The position numbers and the translations under genes are program-made. From Histomonas meleagridis (taxonomy: Eukaryota; Parabasalia; Tritrichomonadida; Dientamoebidae), in assembly GCA_020186115.1 (NCBI GenBank), contig WSYJ01000146.1, positions 186,001 through 250,000 on the forward strand: DNA of 64,000 nt, read 5' to 3'. Below the pieces are notes generated by a model, which saw nothing but the letters and a program-made list of their open reading frames with translations, made no database searches and was not told the origin of the DNA. Within the stretch, counting starts at the first letter, position 1; every line of letters begins with the position of its first letter. Positions 1 through 9,706 of this stretch are shown here, one piece after another.

Positions 1-207
1 GCAAGATATAATAACTTAGATGATGAATCATATGATAACTCAAAATTAGGAAAAGTATGTTGTAATGGTAAAGTTATAAAGACAAATATGAAATGTGATG
101 CTAAGAAAGCAAATACATTCGTGTTTTTGAATCAATAAAATAAAATGTAAATTGATAAAGCTCATAGAATGTTTTGTGAAGTTTGTCGTAAAGTACTGAA
201 ATTATAA
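1..207 (+). pseudogene. Tail of an unrecognised, decaying protein
   Basis: Frame 1 is open from the window edge to a TAA at 136-138. After a second TAA at 148-150 the same frame is open again to about 204, where a segment with a C-x2-C pair occurs (CEVCRK). A Cys-Cys pair followed by Asn-Gly-Lys-Val is visible near residues 19-24. The short Cys pairs recall zinc-binding ends of mobile-element proteins such as Helitrons, but this is too little to name a family. The two TAA stops in an otherwise coding-like frame suggest a decayed gene entering from the left edge. Confidence 0.25.
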
Positions 208-209
208 GG

Positions 210-410
210 ATGAAACCTGCAAAGATTGGAAATTCAACATATGCAGTTCCAGCAGATCCAATGCTTTACTTTTATTACGCACTTGGCGCGCAAAAAATTA
301 ATAGGATAATACAATCACAAGAGATTGAAGCAGAAGATAGAAATAATCAACAATTTAATGAAGACCAACAACAAAATATACAGCATGAAATCCTTTTTGC
401 TCACGAGTAG
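210..410 (+). CDS. Short hypothetical protein, 66 aa
   Basis: An ATG-initiated 66-codon frame, not recognised. The C-terminal half is rich in Gln, Asn and Glu and has no membrane segment. It begins just after the decaying fragment at the window start and in another frame, so it may be the continuation of that gene after a frameshift rather than an independent protein. No initiator motif is obvious before it. Low confidence that it is expressed. Confidence 0.2.
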   Translation: MKPAKIGNSTYAVPADPMLYFYYALGAQKINRIIQSQEIEAEDRNNQQFNEDQQQNIQHEILFAHE

Positions 411-781
411 ATTTTTTTAATCTTTCTCATCAATGGAATGTTCAAAGAAAAATTACGTTTCAATAAGATAACATTTTTTTTATCTTTTGAAATCTGGATT
501 GTTGTAGAACCTAATAAAATATAATGATGACATTATTTAGTACTTATTTTTTTTTATTTCCTTTTCTCCCCAATACATAAATAAACAATTCTTAAAAATT
601 TATTTTATAATTTACTCATTATATTTCAACACTTAGTTTTAAATTTGGTGTTAATGTCTAAACTAAAATATTTTGGTCAATTTTATTTTTACATAAACAA
701 ATGATAATTATTAGTAATTCATCTTTAAAAAAAGGCAATGAAAAATAAAGGTATGTAACAGCATAAGCAATGATAACAATA
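411..781. other. Intergenic, AT-rich, no gene seen
   Basis: About 370 bases with poly-T and poly-A runs and no frame of useful length on either strand. It contains GTATGT at about 751, the usual trichomonad 5' splice motif, but I see no matching ACTAAC-type 3' signal, so I do not call an intron. Confidence 0.5.
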
Positions 782-787
782 TCACAT
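782..787 (+). promoter_or_regulatory. Initiator-like TCACAT before the 800 gene
   Basis: TCACAT fits the trichomonad initiator pattern TCA+1YWW (family knowledge). It lies 12 bases upstream of the ATG at 800, the usual distance for the very short leaders of these organisms. It supports the ATG at 800 over the in-frame ATG at 875. Confidence 0.45.
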
Positions 788-799
788 CTATGATAAAAA

Positions 800-2197
800 A
801 TGAATCTCAAAGTGGAAATCTGGAGCGTATTTCAATTGTTTACTGAATTCTATCGTCTTTCCAAATGGTTCTCTATGAATTTGACTTACAAGCAAAGAAA
901 AAAACATAAAATCCGATCAATAGAAGAACATCAAAGCGACGATTCTGATTTAGTTGATAATTCTGTTGAAATATGTAATCCTCAAATTGAGCAAATCGGA
1001 ATACAAAAAATGATAAATGGAATTTTTCCAAATGAATTGTTTCAACAATACAACTCATGTCCTCTGTTTAGTCCAAATTTTATAAAAGTTTTTATAGAAT
1101 ATTGCTACAATTTTTGGGGAGATGAAACTCAAAAATTATTAATGTCTATCTCTAATGGCCCTTGTGAAAATTCATCCCGTATGGTTCATCACGGTATTTT
1201 AAATTTTTTAATATCTACAATTCCAGATAATTTGGAACTTATTGAAAATATTTTATTAAACTCAGGTATCACAGGTAAAAAGAACTTTGTTGAAATTGGT
1301 GGATATTATGTTTTATGTTGTTTAGCTGAATCTTCAATTCTTCCAACATCAATTTTCCATATATTTTCACTTATATCGGCCATTGAGTTTGATTACTTTG
1401 ATGTTATTCAGCCGCCAACATTTTATTTTCCAATAACATGTAATTATGATATTACAAAAACATATAAATTTGAAGATTTGTTCTCAACCCTTATACTTAC
1501 AGAACAACCTGAGTGTATCCAATGCTTACTTGAAGGGATCAAGAATATCTTTTTAAGCTCGGAAAAATGTGTTTCCAAATTCAGTAGTTTATTTATTGAA
1601 AATTTCTATCGTTTTATTCAATTTGAAGAATATCAAAATATTTCATTTGATATCTTACTTATATGTATTCGTACTCAAGATAATTTTGATGTTAATACGT
1701 TATATGATTTAATTCGTATGTTTTTGTTCACTGATAATGATGAAGATATACATAAAGGACTTTTATTGTTTGAACAAATTTCTCAAGAAATTGAAATTTC
1801 ATTACTTCCAAACGATATAATTTCGATAATTTTTAACATTTCACAAGATTCTAAATTTGATAACAAAAAAATAGCGATGAAAATAATATTTAATTTAATA
1901 GATAATTCGCCGTTATCAATGTATAATAAGTTTTTGGAATTTAATGTTTTGGAAATATTTTTTGATTTCTTTAACACTGAGCAAAATGAAGATTTCGAAT
2001 TTGCATTTAATGTGTTTATTGATTTTGTTTTGGAGTGTTTGTGTAATGTTGAGAATGAGGAAGAAGTCGAAATGTTTAATGATTCAATTGGAATTATTGA
2101 TGAAATAAGAAAATCTTCCGATGAAAACATTGCAATGAAAGCTGATGAAGCATATGAAGTAATTATGCAATTGTTATGTGAGGAAGAGGTAATGTAA
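800..2197 (+). CDS. Armadillo/HEAT-like helical repeat protein
   Basis: A 465-residue acidic protein made almost entirely of short amphipathic helices, with an N-terminal basic segment (about residues 26-40) and an acidic linker. The helical pattern and the C-terminal ending (a helix about whether 'AMKADEAYEVIMQLL' is intact) resemble ARM/HEAT-type trichomonad proteins, and the gene at 32113 has the same build. No catalytic motif is visible. Such repeats normally form protein-binding scaffolds. The initiator-like TCACAT supports the first ATG; residue 26 is an alternative start. The stop lies in TAAA, the trichomonad poly(A) context. Fold assignment is inference from pattern; function unknown. 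Confidence 0.6.
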   Translation: MNLKVEIWSVFQLFTEFYRLSKWFSMNLTYKQRKKHKIRSIEEHQSDDSDLVDNSVEICNPQIEQIGIQKMINGIFPNELFQQYNSCPLFSPNFIKVFIEYCYNFWGDETQKLLMSISNGPCENSSRMVHHGILNFLISTIPDNLELIENILLNSGITGKKNFVEIGGYYVLCCLAESSILPTSIFHIFSLISAIEFDYFDVIQPPTFYFPITCNYDITKTYKFEDLFSTLILTEQPECIQCLLEGIKNIFLSSEKCVSKFSSLFIENFYRFIQFEEYQNISFDILLICIRTQDNFDVNTLYDLIRMFLFTDNDEDIHKGLLLFEQISQEIEISLLPNDIISIIFNISQDSKFDNKKIAMKIIFNLIDNSPLSMYNKFLEFNVLEIFFDFFNTEQNEDFEFAFNVFIDFVLECLCNVENEEEVEMFNDSIGIIDEIRKSSDENIAMKADEAYEVIMQLLCEEEVM

Positions 2198-2420
2198 ATA
2201 TCAATTTTTATAAGTAAAAATTGTTTGTAATTAATTTTTCAAAATTTTAATAATAAGATTTAATATTAAAAACGTAATAATTCTTTTGTTTGTTTTTAAA
2301 AAAATTCAAAAATTCTTAAAAGAATATAATTTTTTTTAGAAAAAAAAAATTCTTGATTAAAATATTTGAATACTCGAAATCATTTCATATGATGAAGTTC
2401 ATCTGGTCTTTAATACATAT

Positions 2421-2426
2421 TCATAT
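2421..2426 (+). promoter_or_regulatory. Initiator-like TCATAT
   Basis: Matches TCA+1YWW. The first ATG after it (2436) opens only a short frame. The next gene on this strand starts at 2539 or 2626, so either its leader is unusually long or its 5' end has changed. Confidence 0.25.
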
Positions 2427-2538
2427 TGAACAAAAATGAAGCAATGCAAAGGTGTTTCATTTGTTTATCATTTTTATTACATAAAAATATTGATATGTTA
2501 TATGAAATCTTTAGTTTTTTTATGAGCTGCAAAAATCT

Positions 2539-3351
2539 ATGGAACTTCAACAGCACCAACATGGAGCTGTTAAATCTCCTCGACACAAAGCATATTCAAA
2601 TGCTTGTAGATCAATTTATAAAGCAATGAGTGATTATTATTCACAGCAAACATTTGAACCAAAGAAAACTCCGGAGGAACTTAGGGTTGCGGTCATTGAA
2701 ATTGTAAAAGACTTTGACAGGAGAATCACAAGTCAGCTTGCACCTGTTAGCGAAGCTGAATTTGTGGAATATATGAATAATTGGACAAACAATTATTTAT
2801 CGAATTTTCAAGAAATTATGATGATAAAAGAAATGACATCATCACTTTCACAGTTACAACAATTTCGAGATCAAACAGATTTTATGGGCGAAAATGATTT
2901 AAATTTACTTCAACAACTAATCAAATTTGTTGAAAAGATTCCAACAGCTAATATTTCATATCCTCATCTTCAACCTGAGTTTGTGAAACACGTTCGACTG
3001 TATCATGATCGCCTTTTTATACCAATAAAAAAGACAATTATACGACAAGAAATGGTTAATGCACAGGCTCAAGGAATAATGCAACCAAAAAGAATGCATA
3101 CACAAATGCATCCAAATGAGTACTCTCCAAGTTTTACTTTAAATCAAATGAATGATAGAGGATCTCAAAAAAATTTAAAAAGAGGAAATTCTTCAAGATC
3201 TCCATCTCCATCAGGGAGAAGAAATTGTCCGAATCGATCAAATGAAAATACATCCCAACCAACCCCAGAAGCATTTCTAAAAAGATTGTTTGGTTATGTA
3301 AGAACTGATTGTGCTGTTTTTTATTCAACTCCACATCCACCACACTTCTAA
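2539..3351 (+). CDS. Hypothetical protein with helical body and Ser/Arg-rich tail
   Basis: A 270-residue frame, not recognised. From the second Met (2626, residue 30) the protein is regular: an acidic and helical region to about residue 170, then a Lys/Arg/Ser/Pro-rich stretch (about 190-235) with SRSPSPSGRR, then a conserved-looking C-terminus with Cys and two His-Pro pairs. Residues 1-29 overlap another open frame (about 2436-2629) and look less protein-like, so the true start may be 2626. The SR/SP-rich part suggests a phosphorylated or RNA/cytoskeleton-linked protein, but this is speculation. Stop in TAAA. Confidence 0.5.
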   Translation: MELQQHQHGAVKSPRHKAYSNACRSIYKAMSDYYSQQTFEPKKTPEELRVAVIEIVKDFDRRITSQLAPVSEAEFVEYMNNWTNNYLSNFQEIMMIKEMTSSLSQLQQFRDQTDFMGENDLNLLQQLIKFVEKIPTANISYPHLQPEFVKHVRLYHDRLFIPIKKTIIRQEMVNAQAQGIMQPKRMHTQMHPNEYSPSFTLNQMNDRGSQKNLKRGNSSRSPSPSGRRNCPNRSNENTSQPTPEAFLKRLFGYVRTDCAVFYSTPHPPHF

Positions 3352-4267
3352 ATTAAGAAAAAAATATTACAGTAGTTTTCAAATTAATAAAATAAAAATG
3401 TTAATTAACTTTTTTTTAAAAAAAAATTTTACTAAAAGGTTTTAACAAGTTTAAAACAATAAAAAATTTTCGCCTTATTTTTCATCAATGAATGCATGCG
3501 AATATTTGAAAAGAATTAAAGCGAAAAAAATATTCGCAAAGTTTACGAAATCAAAAAACTTAAGAATACAAAGATATGCATGTAAATTGGAAAAATTGGT
3601 ATAACTGCGGTTTGATAGATCAATTAAATATAAATGTAATGTTTGAATTAAATATTTTTTAATATTAGCACATCTTGTTTCAAAGATCGAACCAAGTGAA
3701 GTTGTTAGAACAATATTATTACTCTTCGAGTTTTCATGTTTTAACATATAGAAAGTCCTAATTTATTTCTTCTTTTTAATTTTATTATAAAATTTTTGTT
3801 TAAGAATATTATTAAAAAAACATATTTATTTTATGAATAATATGTTTTTAAATTGTTTTTACATTATATAAACATTACACCTGCCAATTTAAGTCAATTC
3901 CTGTATATGAAATTAGTTATAAATACTCATGGCAATAGTAACTTTATGAAATGGCATCATGTACATCTTTAAAGAAATACAATTTAATTGATGAAACTTA
4001 AATTGATATAACAAATATTAATAACACAGTGATATTTCCCAATATAAAGAATTACTTTATTCTTCCTAAACAAAAATATTTATTGAAGTGGTTAATTACA
4101 AGGAAGAAAGGATATATTGTTTGTACTTCATAAGTAATTCTATGCAATGTTTTCTATGAACTATTGGGGGTAAATCATTGCTTTTCGACATGGTGAGGAA
4201 ACATCATTTAATATCAAATTTACCACATATAAAAAAAGAAGAAGTTCGAAGAAAAACATAAATTTAT
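3352..4267. other. Intergenic with two decayed coding fragments
   Basis: No intact gene. On the minus strand 3475-3747 is a 90-codon frame, hydrophobic and not recognised. On the plus strand an ATG at 3951 opens a frame broken by TAA at about 3999-4001 and again at 4131, coding-like between the stops. Both look like fossils. The rest is poly-A/poly-T rich. Confidence 0.4.
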
Positions 4268-7200
4268 TTATATAAGAGTTAATTTCATTTCACTTTCATT
4301 CTCTCTATCGCTATCTTTATCTTTATTATTTTTCCTTGAGAAAATTCTCTTTATACACGAGCACCTTTCCTTATTTCTATTCATTTTATGTAATTGTTGA
4401 ATTTCCACAAAGTTAATACCATTAAAACAATTATCGATCACATTCTTTCTTACGTCGTACGGCACATAAGGCCAAACCTTAATGAACTCTCCTGCCAATA
4501 TATCCTTTAATTTCTTTTCGCTCAAGTTAAACTTTGGGTCTTCGACTTCTTTTCTCATATATTTTTGTATTTCTTCGATGATATTATCAGTAATTTCATT
4601 ATCATTTTTCTTCTTTTTGTATTTATCTTTATATTCTTCGATAATATTATTAAATATCGCAGTTACTCTTTTTGTTATTGTATATCAAACCATTCCTTAA
4701 TAAATGATAATGCCATTCCAATTACACCACTTCCTGCGATTACTGTGAACACTGCGATTATGATTTCTAATGCATTATTAAGTTCACAACTTTCTGCTAA
4801 CAATGTACTACTTCTTTGCATAGAAGTAAATCCAGTTGAATCATAACATCGATTATCATATGTCGAATTACCTTGACAAGTCTTCGGTACATTTGATAAA
4901 CATTTAATTGCTAAGTTACCAAATGCTTTATCACCAATTACAATCGATTCATTTTTAGATGTTTCTTTATCAAAATGAATTTCAGTGAATCCTTTACATT
5001 GGAGAAATGCATTCCGACCAATATATGTCAAGTTTTTAGGTAATTGTAAGATTTGTGTAAAGCCAATACAATAAGCAAATGCTGAATCTCCAATATATAC
5101 TAATGATTCAGGTAATGTTAATTGATTTTCTAATCCTTGGCAACTAAAGAATGCAAAATCACCAATATAAGTTAAAGTGTTTGGTAAGTTTAATGTACCT
5201 TTTAATGAAGTACAACTAAAGAATGCATTATTACCAATTTCTTTAAGGATTTTGGTATGGATTTCAAGTTGCCCATTAAATCCTTTACATTCAGAGAATG
5301 CATAAGCGCCAATATATTCAACATTATCACCAATAATTAATGATCCTGTAAATGATGAACATAAAGAAAATGCATATTGATTAATTGTCTTTACATTATT
5401 GGGGATAATTAATGGACCTGCAAATTTACAATTACAAAATGCATATGCGCCAATTTCAATAAGTGAATTAGGTAATACTAATGATCCACTTAATGAAGTA
5501 CAACCTAAAAATGCATATGATGAAATCGTTTGTAATTTCTTACATGCAGAGAAATCTAAAATCCCATTTAAGTAATCACAATTAGAAAATGCACTTGACC
5601 CAATTGAAATAATATTCGATGGAATAAATAATGAACCTGTAATACCTTTACAACCTGAAAATGATTCTCGTCCAATACTAATTAATCTTTCAGGTAATCT
5701 TGAAGCTAAATCAAATGTATCTAATTTCCAAAATGCTTCATCATCAATTGTTAAATTATATGTATTAGAATTAATATCAAGAAATTCTAATGACAAAAAG
5801 TTTGGACATTGTTCTATGAAATGTGAACAAATCCTTGTAACTGTTGAAGCAATTTTTACATATTTTAATGAACTTGAACTTGTGATTGAATATGAAGGTA
5901 TTATTGATTCAGTAAATGTAAATTGTTGTGAACATGACTCTTGAAATGCATAAGATTCAATCGATAATACATTAGTACAAGCAAAATCTAATAAAGGACA
6001 TTTGTAAAATGCAAATGATTCAATTTTAGTAATAAATGAATTCTCATCAAGTATAATATCCTTTAAAATTGGACAATTATTAAATGAATAATGTTTAAAT
6101 GTTATATTTGAATTAAGAAAAGTAACTGATTTAAGTGAATTAAAATCAATAAATGAATTTTCAAATATAAATGTCGCATTATTTAATATAACTTCTGATA
6201 TTTTTATACATTCGCCAATTAAGAAATGTATTTCATTCTTTGTACCAACAATATTAAGTGTTTCTAAGTTATTACAATTTGAAACAAAATTATTTTCAAT
6301 TGTTAAACAATTTAAAATTGTTAAAGTCTGAAGATTATCACATGAACAAAATGCTTCATTACTAATTGTTCCATTGTTTTCATTTGAAATTATTTTAATT
6401 TCCATTAATGATGAACAACCATAAAATGCTTGATATTAATTCATTTCCATATATTGTAATATTCTTTAAATTAGTACAACCAGAAAACACTTCTTCATTT
6501 ATTATGATTCCTTTCATATAAGGAGCAGGAAAACTAAGGTTCTTACATTGATAAAAACATTTTGACCCAAGAGTTACTCCTTCACCTTCATAAAACCAAA
6601 TCTTTCCAATGTTTGTATTTGCAAAACATTTTTCACCAATAGTTTTCAGAGCAGGTTGGAATACTATATCACAACATAATGCAGAATCCTCAAAAACAGA
6701 ATCTCCAAAAGTAATTAATGAATTAGCAAAAGAAATTGAAGTAATATTTAAACCCATGAAACAGCGATTACCAATAGATTCAAGATTCGATGGGAAAATT
6801 ATTTCACCTTTTAATGCCGTTTCAAGAAATGCTTCTTCGTCAATAGTTTTTAAAGTTGATTCATCCGGAAATTCGAGAGAAGTTATTAGTGTTCCTTTAA
6901 AAGCAGAAGATGAAATTGTTTCAAGTGAAGCAGGAAGCCTTAAAACACTGGAAATTGTTGAATATTCAAAAGCACATGACATAATTTGTTTGATTTTGGA
7001 ATCTTCGGGAAAAGTAATGGAAGAAATTTTGACCTTTTGAAATGCATAACGACCAATACTCGTTAATGAAGAAGGAAAACTAATAGTATTAATTAGACCT
7101 GAATTACAAAATGCATTATCATCAATGGTTTGTAATTGAGAATCAGTTGGAAATATTATTGATCGAATATTGGAATTCTCAAATGAGCCATGTTGTAATG

Positions 7201-8029
7201 CTTGTAATGTTGAAGGAAACTCAATTTCATATTCACCAATAAAAACAGACCCCGAAAATGCTCCATTAATAATTTGAAGTTTAGAATTTGGTTCAAACTT
7301 TATTGAATAAATTCTTGCTCCCATAAAACTAGCTGTGAGAATTTTTTCGACTGACGCAGGAATAGTAATTCCAGATGTGAAATTAACATATGCAAATGCA
7401 AAATCTGGAATATTAGAAAGACTTGAATGTGGAAATTCTATGAAAGGAATACTTGAATTTATGAAACACAAATCTCCAATTTCTTGTAAAGATGATGGAA
7501 ACTTAATGGGCAAAGACAAATGAATGTACGAAAATGCTGAATAACCAATTGTTTCGAGCTTTGAATTTTCTGGAAATGTTATAGATGTAATGTTTGTGTT
7601 GGTAAAACATTTGGAACCAATTTGATGCAAAGAAGTTGGAAATGTGATATCTCCGGTAAGTAATTGACAATTAGAAAAACACTCATCAGAAAGAATAGTT
7701 AAGTTGCTTCCTAGTTGAAGAGATGTGATACTTTGCCCTTGAAAATATCGATTTCCAATAAAAATCACTGAATCTGGGATTGTAAGAGAACCTTTTAGTA
7801 CTCCAGTATGGGACTCATGAAGCTCAAGATAAGTGACGCTACAGTTCTTGCCTTCGTGTTCAATTGTTGAAGGAATAATTAAATTTTCTGAATCTTTAAG
7901 AATTTTTGTAATATTAATGTAACATGGAGATGTGTGGAATGTGTATTCGAATAGATCTTGTGAAACAAAGTATTCAGGAACTTCGAATGATATAACGAAA
8001 AAAAGGAACAAAACCATAACGTGGGACAT
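4268..8029 (-). pseudogene. BspA-like leucine-rich-repeat surface protein, broken by frameshifts
   Basis: Three frames form one ancestral protein. Bases 8029-6395 give a signal peptide (MVLFLFFVISF) and many BspA-type (TpLRR, LRR_5) repeats of about 23 residues with the pattern L.IP.SL..IG..AF. Bases 6405-4675 continue the repeats in another frame and end with one transmembrane helix (about 26 hydrophobic residues ending near FIKEW). The Lys-rich tail then runs on in two further frames (4675-4560, then 4558-4268). The junction near 6425 falls inside one repeat (AFYGCSSL only reads in the second frame). BspA-like proteins are abundant trichomonad surface proteins linked to adhesion. Lesions suggest a recent pseudogene, though assembly error is possible. 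Start taken at ATG 8029; ATG 8017 also fits. Confidence 0.8.
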
Positions 8030-8539
8030 AACCACCCACTTTTCTTATGGGGCCGTTAGCCCATCACAATTATTGAATAAAAACGGCGTTAACTCGTTCA
8101 AATCCGAAGCTCTTTTTCCATTAGATTATTGAATAGATTGAATTACTGATCGTGGAAACCAGTAAAATGGTGTACCTAATGCTCCTTGAAATAAAATCAT
8201 CGTTAATATTAATTCAATTCTTTGCGTAGAAAAAGTTGATAAAAATCATTTTGTGCAAAAGTGCAATAATTATTGCTAAGCAAAAATTCTACTGTGAATG
8301 GGTTTTGGCGGAATTTAAAAAAAAATCGAAATTGATAACGAAGCATAATTATAACATACAAAGGACATAGAAAGATAGATTAGAGAAAACTCGAGCTTTG
8401 CTGAATAGGATAAGTTTTTATCTAACAAGGATAAAGCTGCACACAAAAATTATTCCCTTAACGTACAGATTTCGAGAGATAGAGAAGCTAATTGAAGAAA
8501 ATTTGGTTGATAAAAATGTAACTAAAAAATATTAATTCA
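8030..8539. other. Intergenic, no gene seen
   Basis: About 500 bases with no supported gene. It holds the likely promoter of the minus-strand BspA-like gene (a GC-richer block at 8056-8075) and then AT-rich sequence leading into the decayed ankyrin gene. Confidence 0.4.
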
Positions 8540-9530
8540 AAATATTTTGTTCATTGTAAAGCAAAAGAATAAGCCAAAAACAAACCCACAAGGCAACTGG
8601 GTATGATAGAAATGATCCAATAGAAAAATACTTTTTGGATCATTATGAAGAACTTTCGAAGAATGTTTGGGAGCTTCATAAGAAATATGTTAAAGAAGGA
8701 CATTATCCAAATGAAATTGCAAGGGTAATACGAAATGATGAAACAGAAAAACTTCAAGAAATATCATCACAAACAAATTTTGATTTTAATCAAACAATTG
8801 AACCATCACTTTATGAAAGATGTTCATTTATTAATAAAGAAAATGTTACATTAATTGATTATGCAGCATTTTTTTCAGCAGTTAAATGTGTTTAAATATT
8901 TACTTGTGAATGGTGCAAATGTAGAAAACACAGGTAAATATGCAGTTGCAGGTGGAAATGAAGAAATCATTCATCATTTGAAGATTAATATGAAATAACA
9001 ATTAGATTCCATCGAAATGATATCTTTAAATATATTTATGAAAATGAATCAGAAAAAATACAATCAACGCCAAAAATGTCTGAAGATAAAACTAAAGATT
9101 TGGTAATTTTTTGTATTAAAAAAGATAATTATGAAATTTTAGCATTTTTGGAAGAAAAAGGAATTAATGTTAATGCTGAATCAGCAAGAAATGGGAATTT
9201 ATATCTCGTTTAATATTGCCTTCAAAATAATCAAATTCCAAAAAAATATTTTGCCCTTTGCTTCAGAATCAGGAAATACTGAACTTGTGAAATATATTTT
9301 AGAACAAAAAGGAATTGATGTTAATGAAAAACGAATTCATTTTAATGATTTGAAATATGTTTTAATCATTTGAAACAGCACTTCATATAGCAGTTAGAAA
9401 TAATAATATAGAAATCGTAAAATTACTTTTAGATAAAGGAATTGATGTTAATGCAAAAAATATTCATTTGAATAATTTGAAATATGTTTTAATAATTTGC
9501 AAAGAATTGAATCTAATTAGTTTGCAGATA
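8540..9530 (+). pseudogene. Decayed DUF3447/ankyrin gene
   Basis: The frame at about 8600-8895 contains the family core (NPNEIARVIRND, EKLQEISSQTNFDFNQTI, LIDYAAFF) found in the loci at 22.1, 30.5, 48.1 and 54.2 kb. Lesions: one extra G near 8889 (VKC then shift), a deletion near 8970 where the others read HLCEQNHSSFE, a TAA at 9211-9213 where the 30.5 kb paralogue has a Gln codon, and one extra A near 9240. The 5' part of the family protein is missing. One complete ankyrin unit follows at about 9376-9465 (TALHIAVRN...VNAKN) after a stop-containing spacer. Confidence 0.85.
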
Positions 9531-9706
9531 TTGAATTGATCTCAAGTTCTTATAAGCATTTTGATATATTATTCAAACAAATATTTGTTTTTGTTTTTTA
9601 TCATCATAATTAAATTATAATTTTATACAAAACCAAAATTTTTTTTAAGTAAAAAACAAAACTTCAAAAATAATAAAAGTGTTTAGATCAATTTTATTAC
9701 AACAAT

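Noticed and set aside
51-756. Canonical trichomonad introns starting at GTATGT (about 51 and 751)
   Set aside because: No ACTAACACACAG-like 3' signal follows and neither lies inside a supported coding frame.
6609-7040. Plus-strand open frames inside the BspA-like gene (also 4482-4846 and 7335-7523)
   Set aside because: Antisense shadows; the minus strand carries clear LRR pattern throughout.
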